NCBI GenBank assembly: GCA_025928655.1
Contig: JAICJC010000022.1
Location: 1 to 37,035, forward strand
Length of the DNA stretch: 37,035 nt
DNA from: Thermoleophilia bacterium
Lineage (GTDB): Bacteria; Actinomycetota; Thermoleophilia; Gaiellales; JAICJC01
Reading direction: 5' to 3'
Shown here: in pieces, positions 1 to 8,166 of the stretch
How the letters are laid out: each line of letters starts with the position of its first letter
Numbering within the stretch: the stretch's first letter is position 1
Notes under the pieces: generated by a model
Told to the model about the DNA's origin: nothing
The model's input: the letters and a program-made list of their open reading frames with translations, nothing else
The model's database searches: none
Translations under genes and position numbers: made by a program

Positions 1-2421
1 TCCAGCGACGGGATAGAGCTACTAGAAACGCTCGGCCCGGAGCACCTCGTCGCGATGCCCTCCGGGACCACCGCCCTGGCGCGCCAGGATACGACCAATA
101 CCTACGGCGCGACCACCAGCTACGGTCAGTCTCTCCTTACGCAGACCGCATTGGGCGCTCTACAGCAAGACGCTTCATCTGACACAGACACGCGAACCAC
201 GACGTATCAGTACTCCGGTCAATCAAACCTCGGACTCCAACTCGGGAAGCCGACCTCCGTCACCGTCGACCCGAGCGGCCTCGACCTTGTCGCGACCACC
301 CAGTACGACGCGAACGGAAACACGATCGCCACGATCCTGCCTGGGCACCCAGCAGGGGGCGACGCGCATGAGATTGATACCACTTACTACCGAGCGGGCG
401 CAGGAAGTGGCGTAGCCGGCTGCGACAGTCACCCCGAGTATGCTGGACTCGTTTGTCAGGTGACGCCTGCAGGCCAGCCCGCGGGCAGCCTCCCCGACAT
501 TCCGACGACCAGCTACACCTACGACCTCTACGGCGACACGCTCACTCGTACCGACATCTCCGGCACCACTACCCGGACGTGGACCTACACCTACGATGCC
601 GCGGGCCGGCCGCACACAGCCGCCGTTAGTGGTCCAGGAACTGCACTAGGTACCGTCACCCAGGCGTACGATCCCCTAACGGGCCAGCCGTCGACGACTA
701 CGGATGGCACGAGCACGATCACACGTACTTATGACGACGTCGGGAGGATCAAAACTTACGAAGATGCTTCGGGCAGCACGTCGACCTACGCTTACGACGC
801 GATGGATCGAGTTGCCACCCTTGATGACGGCAAAGGCACCCAAGCCTACACGTACCAATCCTCAGCAGACGAACGCGGTCTTCTTACAAAAATCGTCGAT
901 TCCGCCGCTGGGACCTTCACAGCAGCGTACGACGCCGACGGAAACCTGACAGACGAGTCACTCCCCAACGGCATCGACCAGTGTGACAGCTTCGACAGCC
1001 TAGATCAGGCGACCGAGCGGGCGTACGAGTCGGGAGGCGCCTGTGGGGCGGGCGGGACAACGCTCCTCGACTATTCCGTCGCGGCGAACATTTACGGGCA
1101 ATCGGTCACGAATTCTGGTCCGAGCGCCACGGGAAATGCAGCCGCCGAGGCGTACACGTATGACGCGGATGGCCGGCTCACTCAGGTTGAGGATTCATTG
1201 GCGGGCCAATGTACCACTCGGTCATACACCTATAATTCTGACAGCGATCGCCTCAGTCTCACGACCTATGCCCCTTCGTCTGGAGGAGCATGCCAAACCA
1301 CCTCCGGAACGTCCCAATCATATTCGTATGACTCGGCTGACCGCCTCACAGACACCGGCGTCGTCTATGACGCGATGGGGCGCATTACGACTCTGCCCGC
1401 TTCCGATGCCGGAGGCACGCAGCAGACGCTGTCGTACTATCAGAACGACGAGGTCGACGCCATTACGGAAGGTTCGACGACGCATACCGCATCTCTCGAT
1501 CCGGCGTGGCGGGTTTCCAATTGGTCAACGCCAGCGACCACCCAGACGATGCACTACTCCGGGGAGGCCGACTCTCCCTCGTGGATCAGCGAGAATACGG
1601 CTGGCACGTCCTGGACGAGGATGGTTCAGGGATTCGCCGGCCTGGCGGCCACCGAATCCTCCGGCGCAGTAGTTGAGTATCAGCTGGCGAATCTTCACGG
1701 CGATGTCGCGGCCACGGCCAGCTCGACCGGATTGCTTAGTACCACGAATGACTACGGAGAGTTCGGTGCTCCCCGGACAGGCGTAACGGATCGATATGGT
1801 TGGCTCGGCAATGGCCAGCGCCTAGGCGACGCGACGAGCGGCCTCATGCTTATGGGGGCAAGGATCTATGCACCTACCCTCGGCCGTTTCCTCCAGGTCG
1901 ACCCCGTCCCCGGCGGCAGCGCGAACACCTACGACTACTGCAACCAGGATCCCGTCAACCAGGTTGACCTAACCGGACTCACTTACTATGACAGCCATCG
2001 TGGCTGGAGCGAGGCCGCAAACGACTATTGGACTATCTACAACAAGCAGAACGGTGAGATATTGGCTGCTGGGTATCTGAGATTCACGTTGAACGTGCTC
2101 CTCCAGCATAGTACGTTTATTGTTGAGACGTACCACATGACGGTCAAGGCTGGCCCGGACGTCAGCATTACTCTACATTGGGCGTGTCAGCCGAGTTGCG
2201 TCACGCCGAACCCACGATGGGCGTCGTCGGCATATGTGGCTGCATTCGAACAGCCGAAGAAGTCCGGCGGGCCCATTAGCAACAATCCCGCGTTCAGCGG
2301 GACCCTGCGGATCCTGTTCTTCTGGGATTTCCACATCGCGGAGTACCCGAATCAGAATTTGACCGGTCATGTGTATACACCGACGATTTCTTGTAGCCGA
2401 GGCGTCTGCAGGTTTCTTTAG
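1..2421 (+). CDS. RHS-repeat polymorphic toxin, 5' end outside window
   Basis: The frame is open from base 1, so the gene starts left of the window; the ATG at 55 is internal. The product carries many YD-type repeats (YTYDADGRL, YAYDAMDRV, YDVGRI-like) that build the beta-cocoon shell of RHS proteins. The RHS core follows at about 1789-1980 (RYGWLGNGQRLGDATSGLM, GARIYAPTLGRFLQVDP, then ANTYDYCNQDPVNQVDLTGL). After this junction the last 146 residues (1981-2421) form a unique C-terminal domain with four cysteines (CQPSC and CSRGVC), which by family rule would be the toxin tip; I do not recognise its fold. GC drops there: 29 G/C of 60 bases at 2041-2100. The shell suggests export and contact-dependent or secreted toxin delivery. 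RHS identity is secure; toxin activity is inferred. Confidence 0.9.
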   Translation, partial: SSDGIELLETLGPEHLVAMPSGTTALARQDTTNTYGATTSYGQSLLTQTALGALQQDASSDTDTRTTTYQYSGQSNLGLQLGKPTSVTVDPSGLDLVATTQYDANGNTIATILPGHPAGGDAHEIDTTYYRAGAGSGVAGCDSHPEYAGLVCQVTPAGQPAGSLPDIPTTSYTYDLYGDTLTRTDISGTTTRTWTYTYDAAGRPHTAAVSGPGTALGTVTQAYDPLTGQPSTTTDGTSTITRTYDDVGRIKTYEDASGSTSTYAYDAMDRVATLDDGKGTQAYTYQSSADERGLLTKIVDSAAGTFTAAYDADGNLTDESLPNGIDQCDSFDSLDQATERAYESGGACGAGGTTLLDYSVAANIYGQSVTNSGPSATGNAAAEAYTYDADGRLTQVEDSLAGQCTTRSYTYNSDSDRLSLTTYAPSSGGACQTTSGTSQSYSYDSADRLTDTGVVYDAMGRITTLPASDAGGTQQTLSYYQNDEVDAITEGSTTHTASLDPAWRVSNWSTPATTQTMHYSGEADSPSWISENTAGTSWTRMVQGFAGLAATESSGAVVEYQLANLHGDVAATASSTGLLSTTNDYGEFGAPRTGVTDRYGWLGNGQRLGDATSGLMLMGARIYAPTLGRFLQVDPVPGGSANTYDYCNQDPVNQVDLTGLTYYDSHRGWSEAANDYWTIYNKQNGEILAAGYLRFTLNVLLQHSTFIVETYHMTVKAGPDVSITLHWACQPSCVTPNPRWASSAYVAAFEQPKKSGGPISNNPAFSGTLRILFFWDFHIAEYPNQNLTGHVYTPTISCSRGVCRFL

Positions 2422-2516
2422 CGGGCCCCTGTCGGGACAGCTGAGTTCGCCCCGGTGACGGTCAGAACCGATAGGGTGCGAGGCCAGAGCTTGCGATCGC
2501 GCGATATGATGTAGTC

Positions 2517-3272
2517 GTGGACGACTCTGAGGACGCGGTTGACGCCCGACTCTCGGGAAGAGTCGCGTGGGTGCGCGAGATCCAGCGGTTCGATCGGCGC
2601 GGTCCACTTGCTCTCGCTCGGTTCGCGGGCGAGATATGGGGGGACCCAGCTCGTGGCGTGGTGCACGAGTACTCCGAGGACGACTTGACTCTGAACGAGG
2701 CTGTCACCTGGGCACGGTCGCGCGCAGATCGAGTGTCGGTCTCGATTGTCGGCCTGGGGACATTCTCCGCCGGTCGAATTTCGGGAACCGATCCACTGTT
2801 GGACGAGTCGATCACGTTACACGAACGTCGGTCTCCGGGTTGGGAGTTCGCTGATCGATGCGACGACGATCCGCCTATCTCGTGGGACGTCGTGATCGAA
2901 GTGTCGACTGAGCGGATGTCCGACGCCGTGGGACCGGATGGGTGGACACGGCTCGGCATGGCATGGCGGCGCGAACTGGACCGACCACCGGGCTGTCGCC
3001 TAATTTCCGTCGCGCCGCTGGGCGCAGAAGAGCGGCTTCATCATGGCGACGGTTGGTACGCTGGGTGGGCCGCGACGCGAATCGCGGTTGTCCGCGTCGA
3101 AGTCTCCTCCCACCGGCAAGCTCGCCAGGCAGCCACGAAAGCCGGGACAGCCGCGGCCCGGGAGGCCGGTTGGCAACCTCCCCCGGTGTTCTCCGTAAAT
3201 CATGCCTTTGCCAGCGGATCAGAGCCTGCCCGCCAGAATGCGCGCCTCGATGCGCACGGGACGGTCTATTGA
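2517..3272 (+). CDS. Hypothetical protein downstream of RHS toxin, possible immunity protein
   Basis: A 251-residue soluble protein starting at GTG 2517. The two ATGs just before it (2506, 2509) run into TAG, and no clear Shine-Dalgarno is visible. It lies 95 nt after the RHS stop on the same strand, the usual place for the cognate immunity gene. No signal peptide or membrane segment is seen. It is rich in acidic and Trp residues and ends in an Ala/Arg-rich helix (HRQARQAATKAGTAAAREAG) and a short tail. I recognise no family. The immunity role is inference from position only; it could be an unrelated cargo gene of the island. Confidence 0.6.
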   Translation: MDDSEDAVDARLSGRVAWVREIQRFDRRGPLALARFAGEIWGDPARGVVHEYSEDDLTLNEAVTWARSRADRVSVSIVGLGTFSAGRISGTDPLLDESITLHERRSPGWEFADRCDDDPPISWDVVIEVSTERMSDAVGPDGWTRLGMAWRRELDRPPGCRLISVAPLGAEERLHHGDGWYAGWAATRIAVVRVEVSSHRQARQAATKAGTAAAREAGWQPPPVFSVNHAFASGSEPARQNARLDAHGTVY

Positions 3273-4020
3273 CCGACTGTGAGTAGCGAGGACGGCCTGG
3301 ACGCTAAGCGCCTTCATAACCGAGGTCGACGCCGCCAATCTACTTGTCGAAGGTCTCACGTCCAGGCGCGGGGAGCGAACCCGTTTGCCCATCCGGCTGG
3401 ATCCAAGGCGACAGGACGACCTGGTCTGGCTCAACCAAGTCTAACTCGATGTCTACTGGCCTCATACGTCGTGTCTCAGATTGAACGTGTTGGGGAGAGG
3501 AAACCTCAAGATCGGCGTTGCCCTCTGCCGTCCTCCGAGTCGCTGCCGAAGTGCCCGCGGCCCTCGCGGTTACCGTGTCACGAAGCAAGGTGACCCCTGC
3601 CCGCTGGTTGTGTTCGGCGGTTCAAGTGGCTCAGGCGTTTGCCCGCGGTTTGCCCAGCCGAGGTGGATTGACGTCACCCAGCGCGGCCGAATCCCGCTCA
3701 ACGATGCGGGAGATGCGACGGGCTGATCTCGTGCCGGAGGTCTCATAACCAACGCGCAGGCAAAGAACCTGAAGGTCGACGTCACTTGCGCCCGGGCGGT
3801 GGGTGGATGCCGTTGATGTGCCCGTGCCCGGTCGGGCACGACCGTATCACCGGCGTTGGGGGCTCGTCGGCTGGTCGTGTGAGGCGGTCTGCTTTCGGCG
3901 CGGCCGTTTGCCCGCGGTTTGCCCACCTGATCTGATCTGAGGTGATTCGGCACGATCGGATCTCGCTCAACCAGGCCGATTCGGACGCCATCTAACCTCG
4001 TGCCGAACGTCTCATAACCC
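3273..4020 (+). repeat. Gene-free stretch with diverged tandem attachment-site-like repeats
   Basis: I see no credible gene between 3273 and 4183. The 20-mer GTTTGCCCGCGGTTTGCCCA occurs at 3637-3656 and again at 3906-3925, and TCTCATAACC occurs at 3741-3750 and 4010-4019. Both pairs are offset by exactly 269 bases, and each unit has a CGCTCAAC block and CTCGTGCCG before the TCTCATAACC. A more diverged copy begins with GTTTGCCC at 3383, has GGCTCAACC near 3427 and ends CTCATACG at 3461-3468. TCATAACC also occurs near 3314. The last copy runs into a genuine tRNA 3' half. The pattern fits successive integrations at the same tRNA, each leaving an att-flanking remnant; the intervening sequence is decayed. 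A short dyad (CGTGCCCG/CGGGCACG) lies at 3823-3840. Confidence 0.6.
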
Positions 4021-4052
4021 GAAGGTCGCAGGTTCGAATCCTGCCCCCGCTA
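4010..4052 (+). pseudogene. 3' half of a tRNA-Met (CAT) gene, probable att site
   Basis: The segment reads anticodon loop CTCATAA (4011-4017, anticodon CAT), variable region, T-arm GCAGG-TTCGAAT-CCTGC (4028-4044) and acceptor 3' strand CCCCGCT plus discriminator A (4045-4052). The expected 5' partners are missing: bases 4006-4010 (AACGT) do not pair with CCCGA (4018-4022), and no D-arm or AGCGGGG acceptor strand lies upstream. It is therefore not a functional tRNA. Phage and island integrases commonly target tRNA 3' halves, leaving such a fragment at the distal end; the intact tRNA would then lie left of the window. Anticodon-type assignment is by sequence resemblance. Confidence 0.8.
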
Positions 4053-4057
4053 CTGAG

Positions 4058-4087
4058 AAAGGCCCGCAAACGCGGGCCTTTTCTTTT
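4058..4087 (+). terminator. Rho-independent terminator after tRNA fragment
   Basis: Perfect 10-bp stem AAAGGCCCGC (4058-4067) with GCGGGCCTTT (4072-4081), loop AAAC, followed by TCTTTT. It is probably the original terminator of the tRNA gene, retained with its 3' half. Confidence 0.85.
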
Positions 4088-4183
4088 GCCCGGTGTGGGT
4101 GGCGAATGAGGTGACCGAGTCGGAGCAGTGGCTCGAGGCATGTTTCACCAGGTACTATCGTCCCCCCGAACGAGGAGCGGACG

Positions 4184-4504
4184 ATGGCGATCGGAATGCT
4201 GCAGATGATGCCGGGCGCGACGCAGGAGCAGTACGAGCGGCTCGGCGAGAAGATCTTCGGAAGCTCGTCGAGCGAGTTCTCGCCGTCCGAGGCGCCTGAC
4301 GGGCTGATCATGCACAGTGCCGGGCCGACCGACGACGGCTGGTATGTCTACGACGTCTGGGAGTCAGAGGAGCATCTGCAGCGGTTCGTCCAGGACCGGC
4401 TCATGCCTGCGGCGCAGGAGCTCGGCGGGCCGGCGCCGACACCACCCCAGATGTTTCAGATCTACAACCTCATACAGGTTCCGGGTGGTCCTTCAACCCG
4501 GTAG
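4184..4504 (+). CDS. ABM-like dimeric alpha/beta-barrel protein
   Basis: A 106-residue protein from ATG 4184 with GAGGAG at 4172-4177 at good spacing. The pattern GMLQMMPGATQEQYERL, a central DGLIMHSAGPTDDGWYVYDVWES and EEHLQRFVQDRLMPA is typical of the dimeric ferredoxin-like fold of antibiotic-biosynthesis-monooxygenase and stress-responsive barrel proteins. Such proteins bind or oxidise small molecules or act as small dimeric binding proteins; no catalytic residue can be assigned here. It is the first core-genome gene after the tRNA scar and is convergent with the next gene. The family call is fairly sure; the substrate is unknown. Confidence 0.75.
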   Translation: MAIGMLQMMPGATQEQYERLGEKIFGSSSSEFSPSEAPDGLIMHSAGPTDDGWYVYDVWESEEHLQRFVQDRLMPAAQELGGPAPTPPQMFQIYNLIQVPGGPSTR

Positions 4505-4537
4505 CCCTGGCGCCTGGACGAGGGGCGCGCACGAATC

Positions 4538-4574
4538 GGCCGGCGCCCACCACGAGAAGCGGTGGACGCCGGCC
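4538..4574. terminator. Bidirectional hairpin terminator between convergent genes
   Basis: GGCCGGCGCCCACC (4538-4551) pairs with GGTGGACGCCGGCC (4561-4574) with one G-T type mismatch and a 9-nt loop. It sits between the stops of the plus gene at 4504 and the minus gene at 4595. No U-tract is present, so efficiency is uncertain. Confidence 0.6.
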
Positions 4575-4594
4575 GGGTCGACCGGTCGCGTTGG

Positions 4595-4915
4595 CTAGCG
4601 CCGGTCGGTGTTCTCGTCCGTCCAGTACGGCTCGCTGCTACCCGACTTCGCGAGGCCGCGGCTGACCATGTAGCCGACCGAGAGGATGGCGACGATCAGC
4701 CACGCCCGGGACGCGTTGAACGCATCGCCGTTGTCGGCGCCGCCGTTGCCGCTGGTGACGATCCAGGACGCGATCAGCACGCCCGCCACGGAGGCGAGGT
4801 ACGTCCAGAACTCGGTCGTCTTGAGCGCGTGCTTCGTCTCGGTCGAAAGCCGCGACGGTCGCGAGACCCGAACGTCGGTTCCGCGCCGGGTCGCGCCTTC
4901 GGAATGCACTGCCAT
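4595..4915 (-). CDS. Small membrane protein, two predicted helices
   Basis: A 106-residue protein with a charged N-terminus (residues 1-34), a first hydrophobic segment (FWTYLASVAGVLIASWIV, about 36-53), a short polar Gly/Asn/Asp loop (SGNGGADNGDAF) and a second segment (AWLIVAILSVGYMVSRGL, about 71-88), ending in a polar tail. Short N- and C-terminal ends probably face the cytoplasm. It resembles conserved small actinobacterial membrane proteins of unknown role. It stands alone between a bidirectional hairpin and the fusion oxidoreductase gene. Confidence 0.75.
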   Translation of the reverse strand: MAVHSEGATRRGTDVRVSRPSRLSTETKHALKTTEFWTYLASVAGVLIASWIVTSGNGGADNGDAFNASRAWLIVAILSVGYMVSRGLAKSGSSEPYWTDENTDRR

Positions 4916-5005
4916 GAGTCCCCCAAGATAGAAGTGGCGCCGCCCTGCCGGCGACGCCTCGAACAGATGTATGCCCGCTTCTCGGGGGCGGCGAAACCAC
5001 CTCGT

Positions 5006-6604
5006 TCACGCGTTCTCGGGCGATGCGCGCCGCGCGCGCAGGACAACGTCGTCGACGTGGTGCGATGCGGCCTCGGCGGCTCCCGGTGGTCGGGGCCGGC
5101 GCTCGTGCACCTCGACGTCCCAGCCCGGCGTGGCGGCCAGCGCATCGGCGACGTCGTCCGTGCGCACGTAGGCGTCCGGGTCGAACGCGCGGCTGTGCGT
5201 CCGCGTGTCGACCGGCGCGCGCATCGGCTCGAGGTCGTGGCTGACGACGAGCAGCACGCCCCCCGGCGCGACGGCATCGAGCAGGTTGTGCACGCCGCGG
5301 TTGTCGGGCGTGCGCGGGATCGACGCGTACATCGCCAGCACCAGATCGAAGGCCTCCGCGGGGAACGCCGCCAGCCCGTTCGCGTCGGCGTGGTGGAGGT
5401 CGACCCGGAGGTCGCGGCGCGCCGCCTCGGCCTGGATGCGGTCGAGCGCGCGAGCCGAGATGTCGGCCGCGGTCACCCTCCAGCCGCGCTCGGCCAGCCA
5501 CAGCGCGTCGCCGCCCTCGCCGGCGCCGACATCGAGCGCCCGCGCGGGCGGCGGCGTCCCGTCGATCTCGTTCACCAGCGCGCCGTTCGGGTTGCCGCTC
5601 CACATCTGCGCGCCCGAGTAGCGACGGTCCCAGTCGGCCTCGTTGGCCGACCGCCGGGCCGCGGCGCGGAGGTCGTCGTCGGCGAGGCTGAAGCTGATCA
5701 TGGCGCCGACGCGGGCGCCGTCGGCGGCGGCCTGCAGCACCTGCTGGCTGGGATCGGCCACGTTGCCGGCGGCGTAGAGGCCGGGGATCGCGGTCGCGCC
5801 GGTGGCGTCCGTCTCCACGTGATCGCCCAGGCCGCTCGGGTGTGGCGCGGGCCGCAGCCCGAGCGTCAGGAACGGCTCGGCACGCGCGCGGAAGCGAGGC
5901 CCGACTGCGAGGGCGTCGGCCTCGATGCGCTCCCCGCTCGCCAGCTCGACGGACGCGGCGCCGCCCTCTGCGCCCGTGACCACCCGGCTGACCGGCCCCT
6001 GGCGGACGTCCACCCCGCCGGCCCGCAGCGCCTCGAGCTCGGGCCCGGCCGCCTCCACGCCGCCCTGGAGCACGAGCGTGAGCCGGTCGGTCAGCTGCCG
6101 CCACAGCCCGGCCGTGTGCAGCCCCCGAGGGTGGTCGACGATCTGGACGATCCGGCGATCGCGGGCCTCGTAGCCGTGGCAGAACGGGCAATGGATCACC
6201 TCCCGGCCCCAGCGCTCGCGGAGGCCGTCGACCTCCGGCAGCTCGTCGGCGAGCCCGGTGGCGGCCAGGACTCTCCGGGCGACGATCGCGTGGCCGCCGG
6301 CCAGCTCGAGCCGGAAGCCCCCGTCGTCCCTGCGGGTCACCTCGGTCACGCGGCCGGGGATCACCTCGCCGCCGTAGCGTCTGACCTCCTCGCGGCCAGC
6401 GGCCGTCAGCTCCGACGGCGGCGCGCCGTCGCGGCCGAGGAACCCGTGCATGTGGGCGGCGGGGGCGTTGCGCGGGTCGCCGGCGTCGACGACGATGACC
6501 GCCCGGCGCTGCCGCCCGAGCTGGAGCGCCGCGGCCAGGCCGGCGGCCGACCCGCCGACGACGGCGACGTCACAGTGTCGTTCCACGTGGTGGCGATCCG
6601 GCAT
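5006..6604 (-). CDS. Fused thioredoxin-reductase-like FAD oxidoreductase and SAM methyltransferase
   Basis: A 532-residue two-domain protein from ATG 6604. The first half is a TrxR-like flavoprotein: FAD-binding VAVVGGSAAGLAAALQLGR (about 13-31), redox pair CPFC (Cys139, Cys142) in the HCPFCHGYEARD context, and the late FAD motif GLYAAGNVADPSQQVLQAAADG. After a linker (about 300-340), the second half is a class I SAM methyltransferase with motif I ALDVGAGEGGDALWLA and acidic AADIS, plus HADANGL. Domain-fused proteins of this type exist in actinobacteria; the methyl acceptor is unknown. The frame is open further upstream past 6604, but this overlaps the divergent regulator, so the ATG before HCDVAVVGG is chosen. 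Probably controlled by the divergent XRE-cupin gene. Confidence 0.88.
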   Translation of the reverse strand: MPDRHHVERHCDVAVVGGSAAGLAAALQLGRQRRAVIVVDAGDPRNAPAAHMHGFLGRDGAPPSELTAAGREEVRRYGGEVIPGRVTEVTRRDDGGFRLELAGGHAIVARRVLAATGLADELPEVDGLRERWGREVIHCPFCHGYEARDRRIVQIVDHPRGLHTAGLWRQLTDRLTLVLQGGVEAAGPELEALRAGGVDVRQGPVSRVVTGAEGGAASVELASGERIEADALAVGPRFRARAEPFLTLGLRPAPHPSGLGDHVETDATGATAIPGLYAAGNVADPSQQVLQAAADGARVGAMISFSLADDDLRAAARRSANEADWDRRYSGAQMWSGNPNGALVNEIDGTPPPARALDVGAGEGGDALWLAERGWRVTAADISARALDRIQAEAARRDLRVDLHHADANGLAAFPAEAFDLVLAMYASIPRTPDNRGVHNLLDAVAPGGVLLVVSHDLEPMRAPVDTRTHSRAFDPDAYVRTDDVADALAATPGWDVEVHERRPRPPGAAEAASHHVDDVVLRARRASPENA

Positions 6605-6645
6605 GCCCCTACGATACAGTTCAGCGACGAAAATCGCCCACGTCT

Positions 6646-6660
6646 TTGCGATATTTGCAA
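6646..6660. promoter_or_regulatory. Candidate operator between divergent genes
   Basis: The only 69 nt between the divergent starts (6604 minus, 6674 plus) contain TTGCGATATTTGCAA, an imperfect palindrome with TTGC/GCAA ends, in a locally AT-rich patch. A plausible binding site for the XRE-cupin regulator; inferred from position and symmetry only. Confidence 0.35.
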
Positions 6661-6673
6661 GAAGGGACGCGGA

Positions 6674-7252
6674 ATGGCCGAGCTCACGGACATCGAAACG
6701 GTCGTGCGGACCCGGCTCCGCAGCCTGCGCACGACGCTGGGCCTGACGCTGGACGAGCTCGCGGCGCGCACGAACCTCAGCCCCTCGACCATCAGCCGGG
6801 TCGAGACGGGGAGGCGCACGATCGGCCTGGACATCCTGCTGCCGCTGGCGCGGGGGCTGCACGTCGACCTCGACTCGCTCCTCGACGTGCACGCGGACGA
6901 GGACGTGGTCATCCGCCCGGTGGCCGCCAGGTCGGACGGGCGCACCACCTGGACGCTCAGCCGCGCGACCGGCAGGACGCTTGCGGTCAAGATGCGGCTC
7001 GAGCCGACGGCCCGGCCGCCGGTCCCGCGCGTCCACCCCGGCCACGACTGGTTCTTCGTCGTCGAGGGACGGGTGCGCCTGCTCCTCGGCGAGCGCGAGA
7101 TCGTGGTCGAGGCGGGCGAGGCGGCCGAGTTCGCCACGATGACGCCGCACGCCTTCACGGCAATCGACGGGCCGGCCGAGCTCATCATGATCTTCGACCG
7201 CGACGGCGAGCGCGTCCACGTCCACCACGACGGCGGCCCCGGGCCGGGCTGA
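6674..7252 (+). CDS. XRE-family transcriptional regulator with cupin sensor domain
   Basis: A 192-residue protein from ATG 6674. The N-terminal helix-turn-helix (RLRSLRTTLGLTLDELAARTNLSPSTISRVETGRRTIGLDILLPLARGL) is a standard Cro/CI-type domain. The C-terminal half is a cupin (RVHPGHDWFFVVEGRVRLLLGEREIVVEAGEAAEFATMTPHAF) carrying His, Glu and His in metal-ligand positions. HTH-cupin proteins bind small ligands and usually regulate a neighbouring catabolic or redox gene; here the likely target is the divergent oxidoreductase-methyltransferase. The ligand is unknown. The frame extends upstream, but the ATG follows the intergenic control region, so it is preferred. Confidence 0.85.
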   Translation: MAELTDIETVVRTRLRSLRTTLGLTLDELAARTNLSPSTISRVETGRRTIGLDILLPLARGLHVDLDSLLDVHADEDVVIRPVAARSDGRTTWTLSRATGRTLAVKMRLEPTARPPVPRVHPGHDWFFVVEGRVRLLLGEREIVVEAGEAAEFATMTPHAFTAIDGPAELIMIFDRDGERVHVHHDGGPGPG

Positions 7253-7270
7253 AGGTGGGATGATCCAGGG

Positions 7271-7831
7271 GTGGTCGTCTGCTACCTCGCGCACTGCCTG
7301 CTGAACGCCAACGCCAAGGTCGACGAGGGGGCGCGCTGCGCGGGCGTCTCGACGCCGGTCCTGGCGCTGCTGCGCGAGCGGGGCGCGACGATCCGCCAGA
7401 TGCCGTGCCCGGAGCTGGCGTTCGGCGGCACCCGTCGCTTCTGGGCGGTGCGCGAGCAGTACGACACCCCGGCCTATCGTGCCCATTGCCGGCGGCTCGC
7501 GGAGCCCGTGGCCGCCCAGGTGCGAGCCGACCTCGCGGCCGGCAACCGGGTCGTCGTCATCGGCATCGACGGCAGCCCCAGCATGGGAGTGGAGCTGACC
7601 GCGGCGGACGACAGCTGGGGCGGCCGCCCGAACAAGCCGCGCGACGAGGACTACCCGGTGACGCCCGGCGCGGGGTTCTTCACCGAGACGCTGCTCGGGC
7701 TGCTCGGCGACGATGTCGCCGCCGTCCGCGCCGTGGGCATCGGGCAGGACCTCTTCGACTACGACGAGGAGCGGGAGCTGGCGAAGCTGGGCGCGATCCT
7801 GTCGGGGGGCGAGGGCTCCGGTGCGCGGTGA
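7271..7831 (+). CDS. TudS-related putative desulfidase
   Basis: A 186-residue protein starting at GTG 7271, 18 nt after the regulator gene. It has the pattern of the DUF523/TudS relatives (CD3072-type): an N-terminal CYLAHCLLNANAKVDEGARCAG, a later MPCPEL and GIDGSPSMGV. The conserved cysteines at 4, 9, 22 and 46 are candidates for holding the 4Fe-4S cluster that in TudS removes sulfur from thiouracil. The substrate is not known. It is followed by an overlapping small gene and may share a transcript with the XRE-cupin regulator. Confidence 0.75.
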   Translation: MVVCYLAHCLLNANAKVDEGARCAGVSTPVLALLRERGATIRQMPCPELAFGGTRRFWAVREQYDTPAYRAHCRRLAEPVAAQVRADLAAGNRVVVIGIDGSPSMGVELTAADDSWGGRPNKPRDEDYPVTPGAGFFTETLLGLLGDDVAAVRAVGIGQDLFDYDEERELAKLGAILSGGEGSGAR

Positions 7832-8147
7832 CGGCCGCTCCCGCCGGGTCGCGGTCGTGCCGGACGCGTACCTGAACCCGGCGGCCGGCGCCGACGACCA
7901 TCTCGTCCGGCTGGCCGCGGCCGGCTGGGGCGTTGTCGCGCTCCCGCAGCCGGGGCTGGCGCCGGAGGTCGAGCGCGCCGCCCTGACCGCCCTGGCCGAC
8001 CAGCTGACGGCGTTTCTGGGCGACGGGTACGAGGTGGCGCTGGCCGAGCCGGACGACCCCATCGCGGGCCGCCTGACCGCGGTGCTCGCGGCCGCAGGAC
8101 GCAGTCTGCCCGCGCGCGTTTCCCCGCTCGCGGGGCCGGGTAGCTGA
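7821..8147 (+). CDS. Small hypothetical protein coupled to the TudS-like gene
   Basis: A 108-residue soluble protein. GTG 7821 overlaps the TudS-like stop by 11 nt and follows a GGGGGCGAGGG stretch; the frame is open farther upstream but lies fully inside the previous gene. The recognisable body is RRVAVVPDAYLNPAAGADDHLVRLAAAGWGVVALPQPGL, then an Ala/Leu-rich helix (ALTALADQLTAFLGDGYEVALA). It looks like a small alpha/beta protein. No family recognised; a role with the desulfidase is inferred only from overlap. Confidence 0.6.
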   Translation: MRGDGRSRRVAVVPDAYLNPAAGADDHLVRLAAAGWGVVALPQPGLAPEVERAALTALADQLTAFLGDGYEVALAEPDDPIAGRLTAVLAAAGRSLPARVSPLAGPGS

Positions 8148-8166
8148 GGGCAGACCAGGAGGAGCG

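Noticed and set aside
3518-3953. Short frames on both strands resembling integrase remnants
   Set aside because: No integrase catalytic residues can be read; the frames come from the diverged repeats.
4012-4311. Minus-strand frame ending AGAGFEPATFGL
   Set aside because: GFEPATFGL is the antisense translation of the tRNA T-arm region, a well-known false protein end; the rest lies antisense to the ABM-like gene.
6605-8062. Upstream extension of the minus-strand fusion oxidoreductase frame
   Set aside because: It is antisense to the XRE-cupin, TudS-like and small genes and has shadow composition; the FAD motif begins right after ATG 6604.
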